Source: Bacteroidales bacterium (GTDB lineage: Bacteria; Bacteroidota; Bacteroidia; Bacteroidales; VadinHA17). From it: a DNA stretch of 45,905 bases. Location of the stretch: assembly GCA_019429325.1 (NCBI GenBank), contig JAHYJA010000005.1, positions 1 through 45,905 of the forward strand, given 5' to 3'. Below the pieces are notes generated by a model. It saw only the letters and a list, made by a program, of their open reading frames with translations, was not told the DNA's origin and made no database searches. Made by a program: the position numbers and the translations under genes. Each line of letters begins with the position of its first letter. Position 1 is the first letter of the stretch. Below, piece after piece: positions 19,322 to 29,207 of the stretch.

Positions 19322-21736
19322 TTGACACAGAAAAGCCTGATAATCCTCCTTATCTTCCTGGCAGCCTGTAAAGGGTTTGAGCGAGAAACGGGAAGCACTG
19401 TTTTTACCGAAAAAAAGGAAGCAGAATGGATAACCGATGCCCGTCCGCTTCCGGAGAGCGATTCACTGTTTTACCTCGATCATCCTGCACCCCTGTTCCG
19501 CAAGGAATTTGAACCGGGCAAAAACATCAGGAGTGCACGATTGTATATCACTGCTGCAGGTTATTACAAGGTTTCTGTAAATGGGGAGGCCATTGAAGAC
19601 AATATCCTTGATCCTGCATGGACCGATTTCAGCAAAACGATCTGGTATTCTGAATATGACGTTACGTCGCTTCTGGCCGATGGACCCAACTGCCTGGGTG
19701 TTACAACCGGGAACGGCTTCTATAACCCTCTTCCGCTCCTTAAATGGGGACGGCGTAACCTGAGGGACGATCTGACGGTGGGTAAACCTGCCTTTATAGC
19801 AAAGCTCATTATCAGTTACAATAATGGGAAAACAGAAGAAATAGTAAGCGACCGGAGCTGGAAATATGCTTATGGTCCTGTCATGAAAAACTGCGTTTAC
19901 CTCGGGGTTCTCTTCGATGCCCGAAAAATAATACCCGGATGGGACAGAGCCGGATTTGATGACACTTCCTGGCAGACGGCCGTGCCGGGAGTACCACCCG
20001 GAGGTGAACTGAAAAGATCCTTTTTCCCGCCTGTACGGGTAACGGAAGAGATCAACCCGGTGAAGATCTACAATCCCGAAAGCGGGAAATATATTGCCGA
20101 CATGGGAGTAAACTTTACCGGTACCTTCAGGATCAGGTTAACAGGGAACAAAGGCGATACTATTGTTTTCAGGTTTGGTGAGAGGGTATATGATGATGGC
20201 ACTCTTAACCCGATGACCGCGGTTGCGGGCCAGATAAAGAGGAAAGGCATGGGAGGACCCGGCGCACCTGATATTGCCTGGCAAACCGATAGTTATATTC
20301 TCGCCGGGGAAGAAGAAGAGTGGTTCACTCCTGATTTCACCTATCACACATACAGGTATATGGAAATCTCAGGTCTGGGATATCAGCCGGGGATATCAGA
20401 TATTACGGGCTTGTTCATTCATTCTGATATTCCGGTGCCAAATCACTTTTCGTGTTCATCCGGATTGTTGAATTCAATACAGGAAATAACGGTAAGAACA
20501 TTCAGGGCGAACCTGGTTAGTGTGCAGTCGGACTGCCCGGCAAGGGAGAAATTTGGCTACGGAGGCGACCTGAATGCAACAGCCGAATCGTTCATTTACA
20601 ACCTGGATATGCAGTCGTTCTACCGCAAAACGATATATGACTGGGTGGATGCCATGAATGATTCATCTTTTGTCGACACAGCCCCGTACGTCGGGATAAG
20701 TTATTGCGGTATCAGCTGGGAATCAGCTTTTATAATCACCCAGTATTACCTTTACATGTATTATAACGATACCGCGACTATCCGGAAGCTGTACGAACAG
20801 GACCTGCAATGGATGGATAAGGCTGCGAAGATTCATCCTGAGGGCATGGTTCATGAAGGGTTAAGCGACCATGAGTCACTGGAACCTGTTCCGGTGGAGC
20901 TGACAGGTACATGCCATTACCTGCAGGTTGCCAGGATAATGCAGACTTTTGCATCTTTTATGCGTGATAAGGAAAATGAAAGGAAATTTGAACAGCTGAC
21001 ACAAAAACTGAAGTCGCTTGTAAAAACTGAGTTCTGGGATAAACCGGTAGCGGGAAAAATAAACCGGCAGACACTCTTTTCAACCCTGCTTTACCACGAC
21101 ATTATTCCAGAAGATGAGATTGAAGCTGCAACAGATTCATTAAGAGCTGCAATAGGTAAAGGACCTTCGGGGCATCTTGCAACAGGGATCTTCGGGACAA
21201 AATATTCACTGGAAACACTCTCCGAACATGGATCACCCCAGGAAGTTTTTGACATTGTTAACAGTACGGCTTACCCGGGATGGGGGCATATGATCGACCG
21301 AGGTGCAACAACGGTCTGGGAAACCTGGAAAGAGAGCGACAATACCTATTCGAACTGTCATCCCATGTTTGGTTCGGTAACCGAATGGTTTTACCGGTGG
21401 TTGGGAGGGATCCGCCCGGTGGCCGATGCCCCGGGGTTTAAGAAATTTATCCTTGCCCCGTTGGTCCCTGCCGGACTTGATTATGTTGATTGTTCCTATT
21501 ATTCACCTTACGGAGAGATTGTTTCAAACTGGAAAAAAGAAGGACCAGATGGTATTCGGTTCGAAATAAAAATACCGGAAGGAAGTACAGCACTGGTTGA
21601 TATGCAGACCAGCCCGGCTCAGAAAACAGAGATACTGAAAGACAACAAGCCATTAACAACCGGCATCCCGGAAGGTCTAGGAACCGGCAAATTTAAACTT
21701 ACAGGTGGAGAATATTTGATAACTGTAAGGTACTAG
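19322..21736 (+). CDS. GH78 alpha-L-rhamnosidase lipoprotein, probable TTG start
   Basis: SARLYITAAGYYKVSVNGEAIEDNILDPAWTDFSKTIWYSEYDVT, QSDCPAREKFGYGGDLNATAES, RGATTVWETW, APGFKKFILAP. Confidence 0.92.
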   Translation: MTQKSLIILLIFLAACKGFERETGSTVFTEKKEAEWITDARPLPESDSLFYLDHPAPLFRKEFEPGKNIRSARLYITAAGYYKVSVNGEAIEDNILDPAWTDFSKTIWYSEYDVTSLLADGPNCLGVTTGNGFYNPLPLLKWGRRNLRDDLTVGKPAFIAKLIISYNNGKTEEIVSDRSWKYAYGPVMKNCVYLGVLFDARKIIPGWDRAGFDDTSWQTAVPGVPPGGELKRSFFPPVRVTEEINPVKIYNPESGKYIADMGVNFTGTFRIRLTGNKGDTIVFRFGERVYDDGTLNPMTAVAGQIKRKGMGGPGAPDIAWQTDSYILAGEEEEWFTPDFTYHTYRYMEISGLGYQPGISDITGLFIHSDIPVPNHFSCSSGLLNSIQEITVRTFRANLVSVQSDCPAREKFGYGGDLNATAESFIYNLDMQSFYRKTIYDWVDAMNDSSFVDTAPYVGISYCGISWESAFIITQYYLYMYYNDTATIRKLYEQDLQWMDKAAKIHPEGMVHEGLSDHESLEPVPVELTGTCHYLQVARIMQTFASFMRDKENERKFEQLTQKLKSLVKTEFWDKPVAGKINRQTLFSTLLYHDIIPEDEIEAATDSLRAAIGKGPSGHLATGIFGTKYSLETLSEHGSPQEVFDIVNSTAYPGWGHMIDRGATTVWETWKESDNTYSNCHPMFGSVTEWFYRWLGGIRPVADAPGFKKFILAPLVPAGLDYVDCSYYSPYGEIVSNWKKEGPDGIRFEIKIPEGSTALVDMQTSPAQKTEILKDNKPLTTGIPEGLGTGKFKLTGGEYLITVRY

Positions 21737-21752
21737 CCCCGAGTGTCAGTAG

Positions 21753-21817
21753 TCATTCAGTGGTCATTCGGTGGTCATTCGGTGGTCATTCGATGGTCAT
21801 TCGATGGTCATTCGATC
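21753..21817. repeat. 11-bp tandem repeat, about 6 units
   Basis: tcattcagtgg tcattcggtgg tcattcggtgg tcattcgatgg tcattcgatgg tcattcgatc. Confidence 0.95.
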
Positions 21818-22136
21818 TTGGTTCCACCAGGATTACCACTTTCCCTGCTGCGTGCCCGTTGATCAGATAGTTCATAGCTTCTGCAGTTTTATCAAGGGTA
21901 TATCGCCGGTCAATTACAGGCCGGATAGTGCCATTTTCAAGAAGATTGGTCAGAAATTCCAGATCCTGCCGGTTCGGTTTTGCTGATAACGACTTCATCG
22001 ACCGGTAATCGGCGGCGTTTAAAGAGACTGCATGCACCCGGATCAGGACCTCATTATCTCCAGGCAGCGGCTTGCCAATTTCACGCAACGACAGTTTCTC
22101 CGGTACTCCCTTTTTGTTATAGATCACGGCTTTCAT
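21786..22136 (-). pseudogene. Mini MDR dehydrogenase: N- and C-termini joined in frame, middle missing
   Basis: [48 protein letters not shown] is joined to AKPNRQDLEFLTNLLENGTIRPVIDRRYTLDKTAEAMNYLINGHAAGKVVILVE. These align to the two ends of the full MDR at 10588..11595. ATGA overlap with the upstream HTH gene. Confidence 0.85.
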
Positions 22137-22402
22137 TTCTCAGTGGTTTTTAGATTTTTAATTTTTTTGAATATGGGATCATTCTCCGCATTGTAGCTGA
22201 ACACTTCATTTAGTGATACCTTAAAGACATATGCCATCCGAAAAGCCAGCTCCAGCGACGGGAAGTACTTTCCATTTTCGATGGCTACAATGGTCTGGCG
22301 GGTGACTCCTGTTCTGTCGGCCAGCTCCTGCTGTGTCATCTCATCGGCAAAGAAGCGGAGCTTGCGGATATTATTGGTTATTAACATCTTGTCTTTCGCC
22401 AT
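22133..22402 (-). CDS. XRE-family helix-turn-helix regulator
   Basis: [61 protein letters not shown]. Confidence 0.93.
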   Translation of the reverse strand: MAKDKMLITNNIRKLRFFADEMTQQELADRTGVTRQTIVAIENGKYFPSLELAFRMAYVFKVSLNEVFSYNAENDPIFKKIKNLKTTEK

Positions 22403-22403
22403 T

Positions 22404-22868
22404 TTAAACCCCCTTCCTGTAGTAGACTATTTTGGCAACCTCCGATGCCAGGCTGGCCAGGAACCCTGATGACAGAAGCGTAAGAAACATTACGTATGGC
22501 TTCATACCCAGGGCTAAGGAACCCATTGAGAGCATAAAGCCGAATACGAAAATCCAGTGTGATATGCGAATGGATTTCAGTTCAATGAGCTTGTCGCGCT
22601 CATCGGTCAGGTCGGGCATATCCTCCTGTGTTACAATCCTGTTTCCAATGGCAAACAGGATGTGTATTACAATCTGCACGACAATAGCAATAGGTATCAG
22701 ATACAAGAAAGATTTACCCCAGAACTGGAAATCATTAAGGATTTCCGGATCCCCGGCAACGTAGTTTTTGTAAACGTAAAGTGTGTAGAATCCAATGATC
22801 AGCACAGAGCCGATCATTGAAACGATTGATTGTTTTTCCTGATGTCCCATAATAACCTCTTTTGTCAA
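22404..22868 (-). CDS. Four-helix membrane protein paired with the XRE regulator
   Basis: Several hydrophobic segments and the loop [20 protein letters not shown]; one base from the HTH gene. Confidence 0.75.
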   Translation of the reverse strand: MTKEVIMGHQEKQSIVSMIGSVLIIGFYTLYVYKNYVAGDPEILNDFQFWGKSFLYLIPIAIVVQIVIHILFAIGNRIVTQEDMPDLTDERDKLIELKSIRISHWIFVFGFMLSMGSLALGMKPYVMFLTLLSSGFLASLASEVAKIVYYRKGV

Positions 22869-22901
22869 TTAGATTATACAATATGTAAATTAGTATTGAC
22901 A

Positions 22902-22909
22902 CAAAGATA
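22902..22909 (-). promoter_or_regulatory. Bacteroidota -7 promoter element for the XRE operon
   Basis: Minus strand TATCTTTG (TAnnTTTG consensus), about 35 bp upstream of the first gene. Confidence 0.55.
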
Positions 22910-23093
22910 ATAATAATATACATGATGTACAATAAAATATACATATATTTAAATAAAAAATACTTAAAAATGTATAATTACCTTATTATGTGATATTTAC
23001 AATTGAATTGAGTCAGGATATTTTTTCTGGCAGGAATTGGGGAGTCGAAAGTCATTCGAAAGCTTAGCCCTCTGTAGCTTTGGCGAAAGAGAG

Positions 23094-24188
23094 TCATTCT
23101 TTAATCGATAAGAACTTCCGTTTTTCCTTTTTACAGATCAGTTGAACAACCCATTTCCCTGTTTGAGCAGAAGGTGGAAGGCCACCTCCCGGAAACAGCC
23201 ATTGCCCTGCCATATAGAAGTGTTTGAGCTTCGGCAGCTGCAAATCCAGGGATTTCATCATATTTTCTTTTGACGGCATAAATCCTTCGTAGGCACCATC
23301 CTTTACACCCGTATAGCGTACATCGGTCAGGGGAGTTGCAACATCAACCACCCCGATATGCTCCGTAATGCCGGGGTAGATAGTTTCTAAACAATCAACA
23401 GCATCCTTTTCTATCTGCTTCTTTTCGTTCTTATAATCCTCGCCTTCAAGATTCTCCCATAGCCTCCAGGGGCTTTCAAAACGTAGAACAATGGTAGTTT
23501 TGCCATCGGGTGCCATTGTGGGATCGTAGGAGTAGTTCATTACAGAAAAACCATGTTCAAGACTGGTCCGCCCGATTTTCGAATCTTTTGTAATATTTAC
23601 AATTATGGGGGCTTCCGATGGAACTGATTTTAGCCTTTCATTTTTGAAATTGAGCTTATCGAAATATTCCTTGCAGGTTAACCGGCCAAATTTTCTGACA
23701 ATCCTGAATATTGGCAGCATCACGGGTATAACTTTTAAAGAATCGAGAGGGCTTCGTAATTCAGGTGGAAGTGCAAATGGTTCAATCAAAGCGCTCTTGC
23801 GCATATCGCTGCACATCTTTTGTATGGTCTTGCTGTCTTCGGGGGCAATTTCAATAAGGTATTTTTCCCACCGGTCGATGTTTGAATAGATAAAGAACTC
23901 GTTTCCGTTTTTGTCGATTATTTTGGAATGGATGTCGTGGTCAATAATTTCAGTTTGTTCGTTAATCACGTTGGTTTCCCTCCAGATATCGTAAAACGGC
24001 CCTTTTGAGGTTCCTACGAGCCAGTGCAGGCAATAATCGAACCTGAAGCCTTTACGTTCCCATGCTGTGCACTGACCGCCTGCAACCGAGTGCATCTCAA
24101 GAATCTCGGTATCAAAACCATTCAATGCAGCGTATATTCCGGCAGATAATCCGGCAACCCCGCCGCCAATTATTACTACTTTTTTCAC
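23094..24188 (-). pseudogene. Phytoene-desaturase-like FAD-dependent oxidoreductase with an in-frame internal deletion
   Basis: VVIIGGGVAGLSAGIYAALNGFDTEILEMHSVAGGQCTAWERKGFRFDYCLHWLVG; C-terminal HFYMAGQWLFPGGGLPPSAQTGK. At 364 aa it is shorter than expected for the family, with an abrupt junction at ERLKS-VPSEAP. Confidence 0.75.
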
Positions 24189-24658
24189 AGGACTTTTACT
24201 TATAAAATTTTATCCCGAAAAGTATGGATTTTCTTTTAAACTCAGTGCACAAAATATTTTAGTAACAGCAACTTAACAAAAAATTAATCCGGTTCATCTG
24301 ATCTGCCGGGATTCACATGCCCGCCAACTCCCAGGAGGAGCTTGTTATGCAGCCTTTTCTCTGTCTGTCCGGATCTCCTCTGAAATAAGAAAAATGATTC
24401 TTTATTTGAGATGTTAAACACACATATTCATACTGTTCGGAGGATGGGATCATAATCAACCACAACAAAATCACCGAACGTCAACTGGTCAAAAGGTTTT
24501 TCTGCAATTCCCTGAAATTATCCCCATGCCAGGGAGTTCTCTTGCCGATGCCGGAGCAGAAATGTGAATCTCCGAAAGTCAGGATTGCTTTTAATCGATC
24601 CAGGTATTGCTGCGCCATTCTATACTGCTTTTTTTGATTATCAAATTGAATTATTTTT

Positions 24659-24666
24659 TATCTTTG
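24659..24666 (+). promoter_or_regulatory. Candidate Bacteroidota promoter upstream of fic
   Basis: TATCTTTG (TAnnTTTG), with TTTG about 22 bp upstream. Confidence 0.5.
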
Positions 24667-24791
24667 ATGCACAATAAACTAAATATGGCACAACGCGATA
24701 TACTAAAGATATAACAACATAATAAACCAGACATGACACATCATTAAAAACTAAAGCCAGAACCTCATTAAATTATTAGTCTAATTAAGAA

Positions 24792-26312
24792 ATGGCAACA
24801 CCGTCAGAAAAATTAGCAGAATCACTCAGAGCGCTTAAAAAGTTGCAGGGAGATAGTGGCATTACAGCGATCAGGGCTAAAGATATCACAAGGACTCATC
24901 GTGAAAGGCTGACTGAAAATGGGTTCATACGAGAAGTAATAAAAGGATGGTATATTGTCTGCCGGCCCGGGACAGGCCCCGGGGATCCTGCGTCATGGTA
25001 CACCAATTACTGGAATTTTTGTTCAGAATACCTGAGGAGCAGATTTTCAAATAACTGGTGTCTCTCCCCTGAAGAATCAATTTCGATACATGCCGGTAAC
25101 ATGAGTATTCCTAAGCAATTACTTGTCAGGTCTCCTGAGGCTCAGAATAATCTTTTAAAACTACTATATGGAACCTCCATGTTAGAGGTCAGGTTGAGCA
25201 TTCCTGAAAAAAATGAGATTGACACATTTAAAGGTATCAATATCTATTCACTTCCGAATGCCTTGATTTCCTGCTCTGAAAGCTATTATCAGCAGTTCCC
25301 GGGTGATATCCGCACATCATTATTTCTTATAAAAGATTCTTCTGAGATACTCAGGCCACTCCTGGAAGGAGGACATTCAGCAATTGCGGGAAGACTTGCC
25401 GGAGCATTTAGAAATATAGGTAAACCAGCCATTGCAGATAATATAATCGCTTCAATGAAAGCTGCCGGATATGATGTTAGAGAAAAAGATCCATTTGAGA
25501 AAAGTGTTCCGTTATTGATATATGAAAAAGAGAGATCACCTGTTGTAATACGTATTAACGTATTATGGCGGCAGATGAGAGATACAGTTATTAAAAACTT
25601 TCCCGGGAAACCAGATATTTCAAAAAGCATAGATGAGTATTTAGAAGAAGTGGAAGAGGTTTACAAGACGGATGCTTATAATTCTCTTTCAATTGAGGGG
25701 TATAAAGTATCTCAGGAATTAATTGAAAAAGTAAGAACAGGCAATTGGAAACCTGATGAATCAGATGCAGATAAAGAACATAAAGATGCGCTGGCTGCCC
25801 GGGGTTACTGGCAAGCTTTCCAAAGTGTGAAAGAGAGTATAAGAAAAATTCTAAACGGACAAAATGCAGGAGAAGTCGTCAAGAAAGACCATGCTGATTG
25901 GTACAGGGAGTTGTTTGCACCAGGTGTTACTGCCGGTATTTTAAAGCCTTCTGATCTGGCAGGATATAGAAATGGTTCAGTTTTCATAAGTGAGTCAATG
26001 CATATCCCCGCCGACCCAGGCTCAGTCAGGGATGCTATGCCTGCATTTTTTGATCTTTTAGCAAAAGAGACGGAATCTTCTGGTAGAGCAGTTCTTGGCC
26101 ATTGGATTTTTGTTTTTCTCCATCCTTATCCTGACGGAAATGGAAGAATCGCAAGATTTCTTATGAATGCAATGCTGGCCTCCGGAGGTTATTCCTGGAT
26201 AGTAATTCCGGTTGAGAAACGGGAACTTTATATGGAATCCCTCGAGAAAGCGAGTGTGAATCAAAATATTGAACCTTTTGCTTCTTTTCTTGCAAGCCTT
26301 TTAAAGAAGTAA
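24792..26312 (+). CDS. Fic-family protein (putative AMPylase) with N-terminal AbiEi-antitoxin-like domain and class II inhibitory motif
   Basis: Fic motif HPYPDGNGRIARFLMN. Upstream inhibitory motif SLSIEG fits [S/T]xxxE[G/N]. N-terminal AIRAKDITRTHRERLTENGFIREVIKGWYIV resembles AbiEi wHTH. Confidence 0.9.
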   Translation: MATPSEKLAESLRALKKLQGDSGITAIRAKDITRTHRERLTENGFIREVIKGWYIVCRPGTGPGDPASWYTNYWNFCSEYLRSRFSNNWCLSPEESISIHAGNMSIPKQLLVRSPEAQNNLLKLLYGTSMLEVRLSIPEKNEIDTFKGINIYSLPNALISCSESYYQQFPGDIRTSLFLIKDSSEILRPLLEGGHSAIAGRLAGAFRNIGKPAIADNIIASMKAAGYDVREKDPFEKSVPLLIYEKERSPVVIRINVLWRQMRDTVIKNFPGKPDISKSIDEYLEEVEEVYKTDAYNSLSIEGYKVSQELIEKVRTGNWKPDESDADKEHKDALAARGYWQAFQSVKESIRKILNGQNAGEVVKKDHADWYRELFAPGVTAGILKPSDLAGYRNGSVFISESMHIPADPGSVRDAMPAFFDLLAKETESSGRAVLGHWIFVFLHPYPDGNGRIARFLMNAMLASGGYSWIVIPVEKRELYMESLEKASVNQNIEPFASFLASLLKK

Positions 26313-26410
26313 ATTTATATGCTATAGGCTCCTACACCCTGCAACCTTATTTTGAAATTATATACCAGGATACTTCGAATCTTTAACATATACGACAAAA
26401 AAATCAATAA

Positions 26411-26542
26411 GTGATTGGAGCAATAACAGGAGACATAATCGGTTCCACCTACGAATTTGATAACGCCGGCAGATACAATTTCGATCCGTTTCCGCCACGA
26501 TCAGATTTTACAGATGATACAGTCCTGAAATTGTCCGTGTAA
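26411..26542 (+). pseudogene. N-terminal stub of an ADP-ribosylglycohydrolase (DraG-like)
   Basis: Manual translation from GTG: VIGAITGDIIGSTYEFDNAGRYNFDPFPPRSDFTDDTVLKLSV*. GDxxGSxYE and FTDDT are DraG-family metal-site motifs. Confidence 0.75.
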
Positions 26543-26774
26543 GCAGCTGGCGACAATTTTACAAATCTTCTGTTTTGAGATTTTTTAAATATTCCTTGTT
26601 AAAGAGAATATACTGGGCTGATGGAGATCTATTCGTCTTAATCTCATCAAGTAATATTTTTTCTGTCATATTGATTTTGTCTTCTGTAAATCTGCAACAT
26701 GAAAAGCACTTCCGCCCCGTTCGATGAAGCCGGAAGAAATAGCGCGCGATCCCGCACTAAGGGAATCCTTTTAT

Positions 26775-26921
26775 TCCGCCTTCGCGTAAAGCTTCGGCGG
26801 ACGCGAAAAATAGGTATAATTGGCTTCGCCGAGCTCACCCCGCTGATGCGGGGTTCGGTTCCTCGGTGCTTGCACCGTTCTTTGAGTCCAGAGCTTGCTC
26901 TGGGGTTCATACCATTTGATT
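26775..26921 (+). repeat. 147-bp multi-hairpin dispersed repeat, copy 2
   Basis: Identical by eye to 4870..5016; lies 13 bp beyond the stop codon of the minus-strand PIG-L gene. Confidence 0.95.
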
Positions 26922-26934
26922 AAGTTAAGTCTTT

Positions 26935-27562
26935 TCAGAATGACATCGATTCCGACAGCCTTCGGAATCTTTCATAGATTTTTTCGCCTTTCTTTATTCT
27001 TTCAGCATTATTGGTCAGTTGCCTTTTGAGATTCTCCTGGTCTGGCTCCGGACCAACATATTTAAAGTTACCGGCACCAAACTGGCTCACGTACCATGCA
27101 CGGCCGCGGATCTTTTTATCGCTCACACTGGTAATATCCACTTCATAATCGGGTTCTCTAGTGTAATAGAACAGAAATTCCGTTACCGTATAGGCCTGCA
27201 GGCCTTCGGTGATCCTGTGGTGAGGAAAATAGAGGTGGTAGGCGGCTGCCCTTGCTGCATCGAGGGTCACGAAAGCTGACATGCGATGATCGGTCTTATG
27301 AGACTGCATCCATGTATCGCCGGTACCATACAAGCACCAGTTTATTACCGTTTGCCTTAAGCAGCGATAATGTTCCCATGCAACCGGCCTCATCGTCCTG
27401 GTGAGGACCAACCCACATTATCGTCTTGTTCTTCCATTGAGTAATGTCATCGGGTTTTTCCCCGGTTCTCCCGGCCTGGGGATTTGTCTGCCCTGACAGG
27501 CTTAGCGGGAGCAGGGTCATCAGGAAACATACGGAAATAATTGTTATTGCAGTAGTCTTCAT
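26935..27562 (-). pseudogene. PIG-L family deacetylase with an internal deletion and frameshift
   Basis: ORF 27296..27562 has signal peptide, MWVGPHQDDEAGCMGTLSLLKANGNKLVLVWY. ORF 26935..27411 has, in another frame, GTGDTWMQSHKTDHRMSAFVTLDAARAAAYHLYFP. The family segment between them is missing. Confidence 0.8.
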
Positions 27563-27651
27563 AGCTGGTTCGTTTTTAATTAAGTGATGAAAGAATTAAA
27601 GAATACTTCAGATTACGCTTATGAAATTAAGAAGTTCGCAGAGATCATTTT

Positions 27652-28767
27652 TCACCAGAATCTGACAACCTCCCAATATGCCTTTTTGGGTTTAAGGTCC
27701 TCATCGAACAGCAAGGGGTAACATTTTCTTTCCCGCCGGTCGAGCCAGCTATGCCTGTCGGAGATATTCCAGAAGGTTACTCCGGTGATAAAATCTTTCT
27801 TTTCCCGAAACATGTCAAAAGCCGTTCTGTAAAAATCCATCTGCTTCTGCTCTCTTTCGGGAGTGAATCCCATATTGATTGTATCATTTCTCGATGCATA
27901 TATTGACACATCAAGCTCTGTTATCTGTATTTCCAGACCCAGGGAGGAGAATTTATCAATTGATTCCCTGATTTCCTGAGCGGGGGGGTTACTGATATTC
28001 CAATGACCCTGAAGACCAACGCCATGCACCGGCACCCCTTCTTCAATCAATTTCTTAAGCAGATTGTAAATTTTTTCCCGTTTTACCGGATTCTCAGTGT
28101 TATAGTCGTTATAAAAAAGCACAGCACCGGGGTCAGCTTCGTGGGCCCATTGAAAAGCCTTTGAAATGTATTCCTCACCGCATATGTTATACCACAGCGA
28201 CTCCCTGAAGATTTTTGCAGGATCCTGGTCGTCAGTTACTGCTTCATTTAAAACATCCCATGCATATATTTTCCCTTTATACCGCGTAACAACCTGTTTA
28301 ATGTGATCCTGCAACCTTGCCAGGGCTGTTTCCCTGGTAACCTGGTTCCCCTGAGAATCCTGAAACATCCATGCTCCGGTCTGGTTATGCCAGCAGAGTG
28401 TGTGACCGCGTACTTTCATTCCATATACCTGTGCAAAGTCAACAATCAGGTCCGCATGTTCCCAGAAATATCTGTTCTCTTCAGGGTGAATCGGACCCGG
28501 CTTCATAGCATTTTCAGCAGTGAGGCTGTTAAAATGTTTCCGGATCAGTTCTGCCTGATCTCCATCGAGAGAATTTGGTGCCACAGCCACTCCGACTGGA
28601 AAATATCCCATATAGAAGTCTTTCAGGCCTTTAAGGCTGTCTGATTCAATTGAAGCCTTTTCCCTGCCGCAAGCCCCGCAGCTGCTCGCTAAAACGATAA
28701 TAACACCTGATGCAACAAGCGAAATCAGGGTTATTAACCTTACTGATAAAAATTGTCTGTTTTTCAT
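27652..28767 (-). CDS. GH10 endo-1,4-beta-xylanase, secreted lipoprotein
   Basis: FNSLTAENAMKPGPIHPEE, VRGHTLCWHNQTGAWM, YAWDVLNEAVTDD, LEIQITELDVSIY, TGVTFWNISDRHSWL. Confidence 0.96.
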   Translation of the reverse strand: MKNRQFLSVRLITLISLVASGVIIVLASSCGACGREKASIESDSLKGLKDFYMGYFPVGVAVAPNSLDGDQAELIRKHFNSLTAENAMKPGPIHPEENRYFWEHADLIVDFAQVYGMKVRGHTLCWHNQTGAWMFQDSQGNQVTRETALARLQDHIKQVVTRYKGKIYAWDVLNEAVTDDQDPAKIFRESLWYNICGEEYISKAFQWAHEADPGAVLFYNDYNTENPVKREKIYNLLKKLIEEGVPVHGVGLQGHWNISNPPAQEIRESIDKFSSLGLEIQITELDVSIYASRNDTINMGFTPEREQKQMDFYRTAFDMFREKKDFITGVTFWNISDRHSWLDRRERKCYPLLFDEDLKPKKAYWEVVRFW

Positions 28768-28871
28768 TCGTGTAAGTTACAAAATCTTAATTACCCGACT
28801 TTATTTTCAGCGCCGTTTTTTTAACAAGGCAGGGCTCCTTGAGTGGTGCAATCTTTTATCCCTGGCTCCTG

Positions 28872-29105
28872 CCCGGGATTTTCGGTTAATTCCTCTATGA
28901 TTCCTGAGATTTCCCCGATCTTGTTACCATGGTTTGTATTTGTGTTCAGTATATATGTTGAATCACAAACCATTCGCATACAAGTAAGATAAATGAGGAG
29001 TTGCTGTTTCTCCTCTTCACTCAGATGACCGGTTCGGATCCACGATCTGCTGCAAATTGCTTTCTTAAATGTGTTTGCCATTCTTCCACACTCATCCCGT
29101 AAACG
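28872..29105 (-). pseudogene. Internally deleted partial duplicate of the SNF2 helicase gene at 30520..32811
   Basis: Bases 28872..~29053 match about 31222..31402 nearly exactly, then jump to sequence matching 32706..~32760. About 1303 bp of the parent is absent at the junction ggatccac|gatctgctgc. Confidence 0.92.
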
Positions 29106-29199
29106 GAACAGGCTCACAAGATGGATTGATTGTCCCGACCCTTCGGTCGCCAGAGTGATCATGCGATCCTCAGATCGCGAGATCGCAAGATTATTTCCC

Positions 29200-29207
29200 T
29201 ACCTTTG
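29200..29207 (+). promoter_or_regulatory. Candidate -7 element for the MATE-like gene
   Basis: TACCTTTG (TAnnTTTG) 16 bp upstream of the GTG at 29223. Confidence 0.5.

Noticed and set aside
21753-21817. Considered as a CRISPR-like array
   Set aside because: Units are contiguous 11-mers without spacers.
26559-26669. Minus-strand ORF MTEKILLDEIKTNRSPSAQYILFNKEYLKNLKTEDL
   Set aside because: 36 aa with no recognisable family. It could be another stub but I cannot support a call.
26699-26923. ORFs made of repeat translation (26699..26923 +, 26647..26910 -, 4862..5125 -, 35146..35373 +, 35034..35234 -)
   Set aside because: They consist largely of translations of the 147-bp repeat (MNPRASSGLKERCKHRGTEPRISG... 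and its antisense); same peptide in unrelated contexts, no independent coding evidence.
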